DNA of 39,470 nucleotides from Campylobacter ureolyticus ACS-301-V-Sch3b (GTDB lineage: Bacteria > Campylobacterota > Campylobacteria > Campylobacterales > Campylobacteraceae), in contig NZ_KE340326.1 in NCBI RefSeq assembly GCF_000413435.1, forward strand, positions 510,381-549,850, written 5' to 3'. Below, one piece after another: positions 1-9,418 of the stretch. The position numbers and the translations under genes are program-made. Below the pieces are notes generated by a model that saw only the letters and a list, made by a program, of their open reading frames with translations, ran no database searches and was not told where the DNA came from. How positions within the stretch are numbered: the stretch's first letter is position 1; every line of letters starts with the position of its first letter.

Positions 1-40
1 TAACTTAATTTTTGATTTATCTTTACTGATTAGGTAAAAT

Positions 41-1201
41 ATGACTTATGAAAAATTTAGAAAAAATAGAAATATTTATGTCCAACATGGTAGATTTTAT
101 ATTGATTACCAAAAAAATGGTGTAAGAATTCGTCGTTCTACTGGAATTAAAAAATCATCTTTTGCATTTGATTTTATTCGTAAAAATTACGATCTTTTTA
201 TTGGCTCACAACTTGATATTGAAAAAGCTAGGCGTAAATACTATGAGCTTGAGGATGCACATACCGATAAAATTCTAAGAAAAAGGGAAGAAGGTGTTGT
301 TATTTCTAAAAATGAGAGCGAATTTAGCTTCGATAGTGTAATTAGTAAACTACTGGCTGAGAAGTCTTTTTTAAAAGACAAAACTGTCAAACTTTATACG
401 ACCATTAGTGAGTCTATAATCGAATTTTTGCGTTTTAAAAATATTTTTTATTTGTCTGATTTTAAAAGAGAGCATAGTATTGACTTCATTCAGTTTTGTA
501 AAGATAAGGGTCTGAAAGATAAAACTATAAAGCTTTATGCTTCGTTTTTAAAAACTATTTTTAAATATGGAATAAGTAATGATTTAATTTCTAAAAATCC
601 ATTTTATATGCCTAAATTTAAAAAAAGGCTTGATGAATTTGAGGATGAAAAATTTATACCATTTAGTCTTGATGAAATTATTCAGATGATAAAAAATGCT
701 GACGCTGAATTAAGAACTTATCTTGTTGTTGCATTTTTTACTGGTGCTAGGACTGGTGAGATTTTAGCACTTACTTTTAATGATTTAGATTTTAATAATA
801 GAGAAATTCGTATTAATAAAACACTTTCTGAATATAGTGTTGTGGATTCTCCTAAAACTAAATCAAGCAACCGAACAATTGATATGCTTAATATTGTATA
901 TAAAGAACTAGTAAAGCTTAATTTTAGTGATAAAAATGAACGGATCATAAAATGCTCACGCTCTCTTATACGTCTTAAATTTAACAAATTACAAGCAAAA
1001 CTTGGCTATAATAAACGCAGACTTTATGATACTAGGCATTCTTTTGCTTCTTTAATGCTAAGTCGTGGCGAGGAGCCTATGTGGGTAGGTTGTAAAATGA
1101 TGGGGCATAAAGACTTAAATGAAACTTATCGTTCTTACGCTAAATATCTACCAAAAGATGCCAAACAAAGAGCAGTTTTTTTAAATGACGTTGTCATTTA
1201 A
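41..1201 (+). CDS. Tyrosine recombinase / phage-type integrase
   Basis: A 386-residue site-specific recombinase, expected to cut and rejoin DNA at an att site. The N-terminal ~60 residues resemble an arm-binding segment (VRIRRSTG near 28-35). Residues ~95-190 look like the helical core-binding domain, and ~205-375 form the catalytic domain. Visible catalytic positions are Arg237 (ARTGE), Lys274 or Lys272 (PKTKSS), Arg332 in YDTRHSF (Tyr329 stands where many relatives have His), His356 (MGHKD) and nucleophile Tyr366 (RSYAKY). The ORF is intact. It starts at an ATG preceded by AGG. No other phage, plasmid or transposon gene follows, so any associated element would lie left of the window. The family call is confident; the element and the att site are unknown. 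Confidence 0.9.
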   Translation: MTYEKFRKNRNIYVQHGRFYIDYQKNGVRIRRSTGIKKSSFAFDFIRKNYDLFIGSQLDIEKARRKYYELEDAHTDKILRKREEGVVISKNESEFSFDSVISKLLAEKSFLKDKTVKLYTTISESIIEFLRFKNIFYLSDFKREHSIDFIQFCKDKGLKDKTIKLYASFLKTIFKYGISNDLISKNPFYMPKFKKRLDEFEDEKFIPFSLDEIIQMIKNADAELRTYLVVAFFTGARTGEILALTFNDLDFNNREIRINKTLSEYSVVDSPKTKSSNRTIDMLNIVYKELVKLNFSDKNERIIKCSRSLIRLKFNKLQAKLGYNKRRLYDTRHSFASLMLSRGEEPMWVGCKMMGHKDLNETYRSYAKYLPKDAKQRAVFLNDVVI

Positions 1202-1233
1202 AATTTAAAAATAGCCATTTTTTAATTAAAGTA

Positions 1234-1242
1234 TGCTATAAT
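1234..1242 (+). promoter_or_regulatory. Extended -10 promoter (TGCTATAAT)
   Basis: A perfect TGnTATAAT lies 33 bases after the integrase stop, preceded by AT-rich sequence as is common for sigma-70 promoters in Campylobacter. The next gene, miaA, begins 140 bases later beyond a hairpin, so the transcript could be short or could read into miaA. This is a sequence-only prediction. Confidence 0.5.
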
Positions 1243-1294
1243 ATGGAACTAATTTAATAAAAATAGATTGAATTTTTCATCCTTTACTGTTTTA

Positions 1295-1316
1295 AAATGC
1301 CTATTTATAGGCATTT
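1295..1316. terminator. Hairpin between integrase and miaA
   Basis: AAATGCCTA and TAGGCATTT form a 9-bp perfect stem around a TTTA loop. There is no clean U-run on either side, so this is a probable weak or bidirectional terminator, or a structured RNA end, rather than a textbook intrinsic terminator. Confidence 0.45.
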
Positions 1317-1382
1317 GAGCTTAGCTAATTTAAGATAAAATATATATTATTAATTTTAAAAATTGCACAAATTAGGGGAAAT

Positions 1383-2279
1383 ATGTTTTTTGAGTTTGCT
1401 ATTATTGCGCCAACTGCAAGTGGAAAAAGTGATTTAGCAATAGAGCTAGGAAGCGAGTATGATTGTGTTATATTAAGCCTTGATTCACTTTTAATCTATA
1501 AAGATATAAATATAGCAAGTGCAAAACCAAGCGATGATGAGTTAAAAAAAGTAATACATTTTGGCATAAATTTGACTTATCCAAATAAGCATTTTAGTGT
1601 TGGTGATTTTATAAATGAGTATAAAAAAGCCAAAAATTTTGCTGAAAATAAAAATAAGCCCCTTATAATAACTGGCGGAAGTGGGTTTTACTTAAAATCT
1701 ATGTTGAATGGACTTGCTCCAAAGATCGAGGATGTAAAATCAGGCTTATCAAATTTAGAAATTTATACCCTTGCCTTGAAAATTGATTCCAAGTTTGCAT
1801 CCAAATTTAGTCAAAATGATACTTATAGACTCAATAAATGGTATAGTATTTATCAAAAAACAGGTGAAATTCCATCACTTTTTTTAGAAAAAAACACATT
1901 GCCACCGATTATAAAAAATCTTAAAGTTTATGAAATTTTAGCTCCAAAAGAAATTTTGGATAAAAGAATATCTCTAAGAACAAAAAATATGATAAAAAAT
2001 GGTCTTATTGATGAGGCAAAAATGCTTTTTTCAAAGTATAATCCAGAGCTAAAAGCACTAAATTCAATCGGCCTAAAAGAAACAAAAGAGTATTTAAAAG
2101 GCGAAATTTCCATAAATAAGCTTGAAGAGTTAATCACCACACACACAATTCAGCTTGCAAAAAGACAAAGAACTTTTTTTAAATCTCAGTTTAAAGATAA
2201 AACAACACTTCCTTTAAATGAACTAAAATATCACTTAAAAGAAGTTTTAAAAACCGCTAAAGATGGTGGCATTATATAA
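1383..2279 (+). CDS. miaA: tRNA dimethylallyltransferase MiaA
   Basis: Transfers a dimethylallyl group to A37 of tRNAs reading codons that start with U, the first step of the ms2i6A pathway. The 298-residue product has the P-loop APTASGKS (residues 9-16). It then has [19 protein letters not shown], equivalent to the DSMQVYRGMDIGTAKP region of the family, and [11 protein letters not shown] in place of the usual GGTGLYLKAL. The length is near the family norm. The ATG follows AGGGGA at 1374-1379, with a possible -10 TAAAAT at 1336-1341. Its last 33 bases overlap the 3' end of nuoN on the other strand. Confidence 0.95.
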   Translation: MFFEFAIIAPTASGKSDLAIELGSEYDCVILSLDSLLIYKDINIASAKPSDDELKKVIHFGINLTYPNKHFSVGDFINEYKKAKNFAENKNKPLIITGGSGFYLKSMLNGLAPKIEDVKSGLSNLEIYTLALKIDSKFASKFSQNDTYRLNKWYSIYQKTGEIPSLFLEKNTLPPIIKNLKVYEILAPKEILDKRISLRTKNMIKNGLIDEAKMLFSKYNPELKALNSIGLKETKEYLKGEISINKLEELITTHTIQLAKRQRTFFKSQFKDKTTLPLNELKYHLKEVLKTAKDGGII

Positions 2280-3686
2280 AAACGCAAGTATAAATTTAAC
2301 TACAAAAGGTGCTAAAATACAAAAAGCGGCACAAAGTATTAGCGAAAATTTAATAGAGCCATTTTCTTCAAAGCTTATTTTGCTTTTTTCATCATATAAA
2401 AACATATTTACAACAAGTTTTAGGTAGTAAAATAGGGCGATAGCAGAGTTTAATGCCATGACAATAGCTAAAATTATATATCCTTTGCTAAGTGCTGCAC
2501 TTAGGATATAAAATTTACCCCAAAACAGACTAAATGGTGGAATTCCAGCAAGGCTTAACATAAAAAGTGACATCAGCAAGGAGATAGTTAAATTTGACTT
2601 TGCTAAACCCTTAAAGCTTTCATAATCATAATGCCCATTTTTTATGCTCCAAAGTATGCCAAAAGCACCTAAATTTGCAAAAGAAAACATTATCCAATAT
2701 AAAAATAGCCCCACGTTTGCATCTGTTGAGTTTATAAAAATTGCTCCTAGGATAAACCCTGCATGAGAGATTGAGCTAAATGTAAGCATTTTTTTAATAT
2801 TTTTGGAACTTAGGGCTACAATATTTGCAAAACTCATAGTTGTTATGGCTAAAATAAAAAGTATACTTTTAACACTTTCAATGCCCAAAAGTAGATCAAA
2901 CACTCTAAGCACAACAATAAATGCTGCTAACTTTGGAACAATAGATATAAATCCAGCTAAAATTTCATTTGATGAGTTGTAAATATCACTAAGCCAAGTA
3001 TGAAATGGCACAAGTGATACCTTGAATCCAAGACCTGTTATTATAAAAATAGATGAAATTATTAAAAGCGAATTGCTTTCTAAATTTTTTAAAGAATAAT
3101 TCATTTCATAAAGCTCTACGCTTCCAAGGCTTAAGTATAAAAGTCCAGCTCCAAATACAAAAAAAGCACTTCCTAAAGCTCCCATTGCAAAATATTTAAT
3201 GGCTGCCTCTACACTTTTGGTTGTGTTTTTTAAGGCTATTAGAGTATAAAGACAAAGGCTTGAAAGCTCAAGCCCAAGAATAATTAGAATTAGATTATCG
3301 CTCATTATCATCGTATTGAAGCCAGATATCATAAATAAAAATAGAGTGTAAAACTCACTTTTTTGATACTCTTCAAATTCATTTCTAGCAAAACTAAAAA
3401 GTAAAAAAAATAAAGATGTTAAAATGATAATTGTTGTGCCTAAAACAGCAACACCATCTAATAAAATAAGATTAAAAAATCCCCTTAAATCTCCACTAAA
3501 TGTAAGGATAAAACCTAAATCAAAAACTAACGCCAAACTTGTTAGGCTTAGATAAAATTTACTTGTTAAATCCTTTTTTATCATACCCATTATGAGCAAA
3601 AAAACTCCAAATAATATTAAAAAGGCAATTGGAAAAAGGCAAAGCATATTTAATTTTTCAATGTCAAAAATAACTTTATTTACCAT
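2247..3686 (-). CDS. nuoN: NADH-quinone oxidoreductase-type complex I subunit N
   Basis: One of three antiporter-like proton-pumping membrane subunits of complex I. The 479-residue hydrophobic protein has many membrane helices. It carries the family signatures [14 protein letters not shown] (lysine or charged-helix region) and [16 protein letters not shown]. It is the last gene of the nuo operon, overlaps nuoM by 11 bases, and overlaps the 3' end of miaA tail to tail by 33 bases. The assignment to N rather than L or M rests on operon order and length. Confidence 0.95.
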   Translation of the reverse strand: MVNKVIFDIEKLNMLCLFPIAFLILFGVFLLIMGMIKKDLTSKFYLSLTSLALVFDLGFILTFSGDLRGFFNLILLDGVAVLGTTIIILTSLFFLLFSFARNEFEEYQKSEFYTLFLFMISGFNTMIMSDNLILIILGLELSSLCLYTLIALKNTTKSVEAAIKYFAMGALGSAFFVFGAGLLYLSLGSVELYEMNYSLKNLESNSLLIISSIFIITGLGFKVSLVPFHTWLSDIYNSSNEILAGFISIVPKLAAFIVVLRVFDLLLGIESVKSILFILAITTMSFANIVALSSKNIKKMLTFSSISHAGFILGAIFINSTDANVGLFLYWIMFSFANLGAFGILWSIKNGHYDYESFKGLAKSNLTISLLMSLFMLSLAGIPPFSLFWGKFYILSAALSKGYIILAIVMALNSAIALFYYLKLVVNMFLYDEKSKISFEENGSIKFSLILCAAFCILAPFVVKFILAFLYNATIFSGF

Positions 3687-5199
3687 ATATCATCCTTAGT
3701 TCATTTGCTGATTTTATAAATTTGGTTGTGGTTTCATCACTAGCTTTATCATACATAAATGAAAGCAGATTTAAAACGCCATCATTTATCCAAGCCAAAA
3801 GCGTGTTTGGAAAAACACCTAAAACTAAAACTAAAACTAAAATAGGAATTATGGCGCAAAGCTCAAATGCTTTTAAATCAGGCAAAGTTAAATTTGCTTT
3901 ATTGGTAATTTTTCCAAAAAAAGTAAGTTTGTATAAATTTAGACTGTAAATTGCACCCATTATGATGCCAAAACCACCAAGCACGGCAAACCAAGGACTT
4001 GTTTTAAAAATGCCTAAAAGACTTAAAAACTCACCAACAAATCCACTTGTTAAAGGTAGCCCAATGCCTCCAAGAATCATTATGCAAAAAATAGTCGCAT
4101 ATATTGGCATAATTTTAGCAAGGCCACCAAATTTAGCCATTTCTTTTGTGTGTGCTCTATCATAGATAAAGCCAACTAGCATAAAAAGCCCACCGCTTAC
4201 AAGTCCGTGGCTTACCATAAAAAATATCGCTCCACTAATGCCTTCAATACTCATTGAAAAAATTCCAAGCATTATAATACCCATGTGAGCGATTGAACTA
4301 TATGCAATAACTTGCTTTATATCTTTTTGATAAAACGCAATAAAAGAGGTGTAGATTACCATTATTATGGCGATTATGCAGATAAAATTTGCAAAATAGT
4401 AACTTGCATCTGGAAATATCGGCAAAGAAAATCTTACAAAACCATAAGTTCCCATTTTAAGAAGAACTGCAGCTAATAAAATAGAGCCTATTGTTGGGGC
4501 TTTTCCATGAGCATATGGAAGCCAAGTGTGAAATGGAAAAAGCGGAGTTTTAATAGCAAATGCAATACCAAAAGCTAAAAATAGCCAAATTTGAGTATTT
4601 TTAGGAATTTCTAGTCTTTGCCAATCAAGTATGCTAAAGCTGTAACTTCCAGTTGTTTTATAGTGTAAATACGCCATAAAAATAAGCCCTAAAAGCATGA
4701 AAATCGAGCCAAAAAATGTATAGATAAAAAACTTAATTGCAGCATAAATTTTATTTTCACTTCCCCAAAAACCAATTATATAAAGCATAGGAATGAGTGA
4801 AAGCTCCCAAAATATATAAAAAAGTATAGCATCTAAGCTTATAAAAACACCCATCATCGTCATTTCTAAGAGCAAAATGGAAATTATTAGATGTTTTTTT
4901 CTTTTTGAGATATTTAGGCTAATTAAACTAACAAAACAAATAAACGCACTCAAAATTACTAAAAACAAAGATATTCCATCAATTCCAAGAATATAATTTA
5001 TCCCTAAATTTGGAATAAAAGGAATAACTTCAAGCATAATTGAGTTATTTATAGCATCAAATTTATACCATAAAAATAGTGTTAAACATAGCTCTATGAA
5101 AGAGGTTATAATGGCATAAGTTTTTATACTTTTTTCATCTACAAAAAATCCAAAAAACGCTGCAAATAGCGGGAAAAAAAGAACTATACTTAACTCCAT
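3676..5199 (-). CDS. nuoM: Complex I proton-pumping subunit M
   Basis: A 507-residue antiporter-like membrane subunit of complex I. Signatures are TPLFPFHTWLPYAHGKAPT and QKDIKQVIAYSSIAHMG, with the long run of membrane helices expected of NuoM. It overlaps nuoL by 10 bases and nuoN by 11, implying translational coupling. The ATG start gives a hydrophobic first helix at residues ~4-18, as in homologues. Confidence 0.96.
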   Translation of the reverse strand: MELSIVLFFPLFAAFFGFFVDEKSIKTYAIITSFIELCLTLFLWYKFDAINNSIMLEVIPFIPNLGINYILGIDGISLFLVILSAFICFVSLISLNISKRKKHLIISILLLEMTMMGVFISLDAILFYIFWELSLIPMLYIIGFWGSENKIYAAIKFFIYTFFGSIFMLLGLIFMAYLHYKTTGSYSFSILDWQRLEIPKNTQIWLFLAFGIAFAIKTPLFPFHTWLPYAHGKAPTIGSILLAAVLLKMGTYGFVRFSLPIFPDASYYFANFICIIAIIMVIYTSFIAFYQKDIKQVIAYSSIAHMGIIMLGIFSMSIEGISGAIFFMVSHGLVSGGLFMLVGFIYDRAHTKEMAKFGGLAKIMPIYATIFCIMILGGIGLPLTSGFVGEFLSLLGIFKTSPWFAVLGGFGIIMGAIYSLNLYKLTFFGKITNKANLTLPDLKAFELCAIIPILVLVLVLGVFPNTLLAWINDGVLNLLSFMYDKASDETTTKFIKSANELRMIYGK

Positions 5200-7025
5200 A
5201 ATGTCTCCAAAATAAAAGCCAAAATAAGCAGTATTGTAAAACCAAAAACAAAATATCTAAGCATAAAAGATAAATTTGAAGTGTTTGTTTTATCAAATTT
5301 ATTAGAAAGCAAAAGCAGTGATTTTGCTATAAAATCAACTGATTTATCTATAGCAAAATTATCAATTTTTGAGCAAATTTCAGCCATTTTATAATATGGT
5401 TTTATAAAAATAGTTTCATAAATTTTAGGGATATAATATTCGTTTTTTAGAAGCCTATAAAATATATTTTCTTTTAAATTTTCTTTAAATATGTTAAATT
5501 TATAAGCATAAATTGCAAATAAAACTGATGATATAACGCAAAATAAAGTTATAAAAATAAGAAAGATTTGATTGCTTTCTTTCATGTTAAAATCACCAGT
5601 TGTGCTTATGATGAATTTATGAAAATTTCCTTCAAAAAAGCCAGTTGTTGTAGATAAAACTGCTAAAACACTTAAAGATACGATGACAAAAACTCTTGCA
5701 TCATGTGGTTTGTGAGTAAATTTGGTTTTACCAAAAAATACAAGCATTATAAGCCTAAAACTATAAAATGCTGTCATCATAGCTCCAATTAGCAAGCAAG
5801 CCCAAACCATAAAATTTTGATTATAAAATGCAGCTTCTAAAATTTTATCTTTTGAGAAAAATCCAGCAAATGGATAAATTCCAACTAAGGCTAAGCTTGC
5901 AATAGTCATTAGTACAAAAGTTGGTTTTAAAAACTGATTTAGTCCGCCCATTTTTTGAATATTTAAATCATCATTCATTGCATGCATTATATTTCCTGCA
6001 CATAAAAACAAAAGTGATTTAAAAAATGCGTGAGTAATTAGATGAAATAGGGCAATCCAATACGCCCCAAGTCCTGCTGCAACAAACATATATCCAAGTT
6101 GTGAGAGTGTTGAATAGGCAATAATTTTTTTTAGATCATCATTTACAAGTGCCATTGATGCACCAAAAAGTGCTACAAAAACTCCTAAAATTACTATAAA
6201 CTCACTTACAAAAATTGCATTTATGAAAATTTCATTTGCTCTAATTACTAGATAAACACCAGCTGTTACCATAGTAGCTGCGTGTATTAGGGCTGAAACA
6301 GGTGTTGGTCCTGCCATTGCATCAGCTAACCAGGTGTGAAATGGAAACTGAGCTGATTTTCCCATTGCTCCAAAAAATAAAAGTCCAGCAATTAAAGTGA
6401 TATTAAATTTATCTAAATTTGAGATTGTAGAAAAAACGGCTTCATATTTAAGACTTCCTATGTTTTTATAGATTAAAAACAGAGCTATTAGTATGCCAAG
6501 ATCTGCTATTCTATTCATTATAAAAGCCTCGTTTGCAAACCAGCTAATTTTATCTCTTTGATACCAAAAACCAATTAATAACCAAGAACAAAGTCCAACG
6601 CCCTCCCAACCTATAAATAAGCCTATAAAATTATCACTTAATACCAAAACAAGCATTGAAAAAACAAAAAGTCCAAGATAGGAAAAAAAGCGGTTAAAGC
6701 CATCATCATTTGCCATATACCAAATAGAATAAATATGCACAATGCTTGCTACTATGCCGACCATAACAGCCATCATAACGCTCACACTATCAAGCATAAA
6801 AGAGTAGCTTAAATCTAAAAATCCTACATTTATAAAATGACTTAAAAAAATATTTACACTTCCTCTTTCCAAAACTGCTTCTAATAAAATAAATGAGCTA
6901 ATTGTGCTAATTATCATTAAAAGTGATGATATTATGCCTATAGTGAAAGATTTTTTAGGAAAAAAACCTGCAATTAGTGATGAGGTAAGGGGTAAAAATA
7001 AAGAGATTAGGAAAAAATCAATCAT
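5190..7025 (-). CDS. nuoL: Complex I proton-pumping subunit L
   Basis: At 611 residues this is the largest antiporter-like subunit of complex I. It shows GWEGVGLCSWLLIGFWY, SAQFPFHTWLADAMAGPTPVSALIHAATMVTAGVY (quoted here only as landmark motifs in separate parts of one conserved block) and KKIIAYSTLSQLGYM. The C-terminal ~100 residues form the amphipathic lateral-helix and last-helix region. It overlaps nuoK by 8 bases. The length matches the family. Confidence 0.97.
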   Translation of the reverse strand: MIDFFLISLFLPLTSSLIAGFFPKKSFTIGIISSLLMIISTISSFILLEAVLERGSVNIFLSHFINVGFLDLSYSFMLDSVSVMMAVMVGIVASIVHIYSIWYMANDDGFNRFFSYLGLFVFSMLVLVLSDNFIGLFIGWEGVGLCSWLLIGFWYQRDKISWFANEAFIMNRIADLGILIALFLIYKNIGSLKYEAVFSTISNLDKFNITLIAGLLFFGAMGKSAQFPFHTWLADAMAGPTPVSALIHAATMVTAGVYLVIRANEIFINAIFVSEFIVILGVFVALFGASMALVNDDLKKIIAYSTLSQLGYMFVAAGLGAYWIALFHLITHAFFKSLLFLCAGNIMHAMNDDLNIQKMGGLNQFLKPTFVLMTIASLALVGIYPFAGFFSKDKILEAAFYNQNFMVWACLLIGAMMTAFYSFRLIMLVFFGKTKFTHKPHDARVFVIVSLSVLAVLSTTTGFFEGNFHKFIISTTGDFNMKESNQIFLIFITLFCVISSVLFAIYAYKFNIFKENLKENIFYRLLKNEYYIPKIYETIFIKPYYKMAEICSKIDNFAIDKSVDFIAKSLLLLSNKFDKTNTSNLSFMLRYFVFGFTILLILAFILETLWS

Positions 7026-7332
7026 CTTTTTGTCCTATTGTCTGTAGATCTTGAATGCTAAATGAGCCAGTTTTTTTATAAAATCTAACTAAAAGCCCAA
7101 GTCCAACTGCTAATTCGCTAGCTGCGATGCCCATTATAAAAATAGCAAAAACTTGCCCGTTTAAGTCAGCTTTATACTCACCAATAGCCACTAGCGCAAT
7201 ATTTGCTGCATTTAGCAAAATTTCAGTTGAGATAAAAAGCATTATTAGATTTGATCTTTTCATAACCCCGATAAGTCCTAAAATAAACATGCAAATACTT
7301 ACAAAAAGATAGTGATTTAGTCCTATTATCAT
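7018..7332 (-). CDS. nuoK: Complex I subunit K
   Basis: A 104-residue membrane subunit with three helices. It contains acidic residues in membrane segments (STEILLNAANIALVA and ASELAVGLGLLV), which correspond to the conserved glutamates of NuoK in the proton path. It overlaps nuoJ by 4 bases and nuoL by 8. The length is typical of the family (~100). Confidence 0.96.
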   Translation of the reverse strand: MIIGLNHYLFVSICMFILGLIGVMKRSNLIMLFISTEILLNAANIALVAIGEYKADLNGQVFAIFIMGIAASELAVGLGLLVRFYKKTGSFSIQDLQTIGQKDD

Positions 7333-7850
7333 AAGATATCTCCTTTTTTATCCATCTCCTTATGGGTTAAAACTATGGCACAAATCATCGCAGCTAAAAG
7401 CAAGGTTGCACAAATTTCAAAGGCAACGATATATTTAGTAAATAAAATAATACCAAGTAAATCAGTATTTCTTGCTCCTTCGATAATAGGATAGCTTGAT
7501 GATAGGCTTTTTGCTTTTATTGGGGCTAAAATCATTATAAAAATCAAAATTGCTGATATTATAGAAAGAGAAAAAATAATTTTAAAAGATTTTTTATCTT
7601 CTTTAAATTCTATATTTGAGTCAAAAAACATCATTGCAAATGAGTATAAAACAACAACTGCACCTGTATAAACTAAAATTTGTATAACTCCTAAAAACTC
7701 AGCATTTAGTAGAAAAAATAATCCTGATATAAAAATCATACCACCAGCTAATGCGCTCATTGAATATAGGACTTTTGTAGAAAAAACACTTATTGCAAAA
7801 AGAAAAATACTCATAATGCTAAAAAAGTAAAATCCAATTGTTTCTATCAT
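7329..7850 (-). CDS. nuoJ: Complex I subunit J
   Basis: A 173-residue integral membrane subunit of complex I with about five helices. It has the NuoJ pattern VIQILVYTGAVVVLYSFAMM in the third helix. It overlaps nuoI by 4 bases and nuoK by 4, in the standard operon position. Confidence 0.95.
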   Translation of the reverse strand: MIETIGFYFFSIMSIFLFAISVFSTKVLYSMSALAGGMIFISGLFFLLNAEFLGVIQILVYTGAVVVLYSFAMMFFDSNIEFKEDKKSFKIIFSLSIISAILIFIMILAPIKAKSLSSSYPIIEGARNTDLLGIILFTKYIVAFEICATLLLAAMICAIVLTHKEMDKKGDIL

Positions 7851-8428
7851 AAATTTTCCTTATCTAAAAAATCAGTTGGAGTAAGTCTTATTTTATCATC
7901 TTGTAGATATGAGCCATAGCCACTAAATTCCTCTTGTTCTTTTATATTTTTACTTAAAAGCTCATCCTTAAATGCATAATATGCTCTTTGTTCACTTGCA
8001 AACTCATACTCTTTTGTATGAACTATAGCTAACTCCGGACAAACATCTGCACAAAGTCCGCAATAAACACATCTTCCTAAATTTATAGAGTAGTTTTTTA
8101 CCTTTTTTCTGCCATCATCAGCTAAAAAAGTCTCCATTCTAATGCATTTACTTATACAAATTTTTTCGCAAAGTCCACAACCAATACATCTTTCATTGCC
8201 ACTTTCAAGAAGTCTTTGCAGTGAATGAACTCCACGATAACGAGAGTTTAGCTCCATTTTCTCAAAAGGATATAAAAGAGTGTGGGAATTATTTTTTTTA
8301 ACCATTTCTTTAAAAGTAAGACTAAGCCCTATAAATAAATCTGGACTAAAAGTTCTTTTTAAAAAGCGTTTTAGTTTTTCTTTTTTAGATATTGCTTTTA
8401 TTCTATTGTCAACTTTTATGTAACTCAT
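7847..8428 (-). CDS. nuoI: Complex I 2[4Fe-4S] ferredoxin-like subunit I
   Basis: Carries clusters N6a and N6b, which pass electrons from NuoG towards NuoB. Two complete ferredoxin motifs are visible in the 193-residue protein: CIGCGLCEKICISKC and CVYCGLCADVCPE. An AAGGAG ribosome site precedes the ATG. It overlaps nuoJ by 4 bases and lies 9 bases after nuoH. The C-terminal ~50 residues extend past the second cluster. Confidence 0.96.
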   Translation of the reverse strand: MSYIKVDNRIKAISKKEKLKRFLKRTFSPDLFIGLSLTFKEMVKKNNSHTLLYPFEKMELNSRYRGVHSLQRLLESGNERCIGCGLCEKICISKCIRMETFLADDGRKKVKNYSINLGRCVYCGLCADVCPELAIVHTKEYEFASEQRAYYAFKDELLSKNIKEQEEFSGYGSYLQDDKIRLTPTDFLDKENL

Positions 8429-8437
8429 TTTATCTCC

Positions 8438-9418
8438 TTAAATATTCACAATGCCTGTCAAAAAAATCATCATTAAGCATAGTGGCATTAGAACTTTCCA
8501 GCAAAGCCCCATTAGCTGATCTGCTCTTAAGTGTGGAAAAGTAGCTCTTGTCCATAGAAATAAAAAGAAAAAAAAGCTTGATTTTAAAATCATAACAATG
8601 CCACCTGGTATAAACCAAATTTGATTAAATCCACCAAAGAAAATTAGAGCTATTAAAACAGAGTAGGTTATCATATTTGCATACTCGGCTATGAAAAACA
8701 TACCAAATCTCATTCCGCCATAAGGCGTTGTAACACCAGCGATTAATTCGGGATCGTTTTCTGTTAAACAAAGTGGAGTTCTATTACACTCTATAAATGA
8801 GGCAATTAAAAATGCAATAAAACAAATTGGTTGTTTCCAAAAAAACCATGCTCCAATTCCGCCACTTTGAGCATTTACTATATCAATTATTGAAAGTGAG
8901 CCAACAAGCATAATGATTGGAATTAGGCTCAAACCATTTATAACCTCAAAACTAACAAGCTGCATAACAGCCCTCATTGAACCAATTAAACTCCATTTAT
9001 TATAACTTGATAATCCTGCTATTATAAGCCCATAAACACAAGTTGAACTAGCTGCTAAAACAAACAAAACACCAACACCTATATCGCTTAAAATCGGATG
9101 AACTTTTTGCCCAAAAAGTGTAAATTCTGGTAAAAATGGTATTGGAGCCATTGCTACAAATGCAGCAGTTACGGAGATCAAAGGTGCAAGGATAAAGGCA
9201 AATTTGGCTGATTTTTTAGGGATTACATCTTCTTTAAAAAAAAGTTTTATCATATCAGCTAAAATTTGACCTAGTCCCAAAGGCCCAACCATCCAAGGTC
9301 CAATACGGCGTTGCATATAAGCTAAAACTTTTCTTTCAGCGTATGTTCCAAGTCCGGCAAGTGATGCAATTACAGCAATTATTACAAGAGATTTTATAAC
9401 GCTTTGAAGTATTAGCAT
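8438..9418 (-). CDS. nuoH: Complex I subunit H (quinone-site membrane subunit)
   Basis: A 326-residue membrane subunit that forms much of the quinone chamber. Motifs are YAERKVLAYMQRRIGP near residues 26-41, GPLGLGQILADMIKLFFKED just after it, and ECNRTPLCLTENDPELIAG. The first 6 bases of the gene overlap the end of nuoG. The length equals the family norm. Confidence 0.97.
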   Translation of the reverse strand: MLILQSVIKSLVIIAVIASLAGLGTYAERKVLAYMQRRIGPWMVGPLGLGQILADMIKLFFKEDVIPKKSAKFAFILAPLISVTAAFVAMAPIPFLPEFTLFGQKVHPILSDIGVGVLFVLAASSTCVYGLIIAGLSSYNKWSLIGSMRAVMQLVSFEVINGLSLIPIIMLVGSLSIIDIVNAQSGGIGAWFFWKQPICFIAFLIASFIECNRTPLCLTENDPELIAGVTTPYGGMRFGMFFIAEYANMITYSVLIALIFFGGFNQIWFIPGGIVMILKSSFFFFLFLWTRATFPHLRADQLMGLCWKVLMPLCLMMIFLTGIVNI

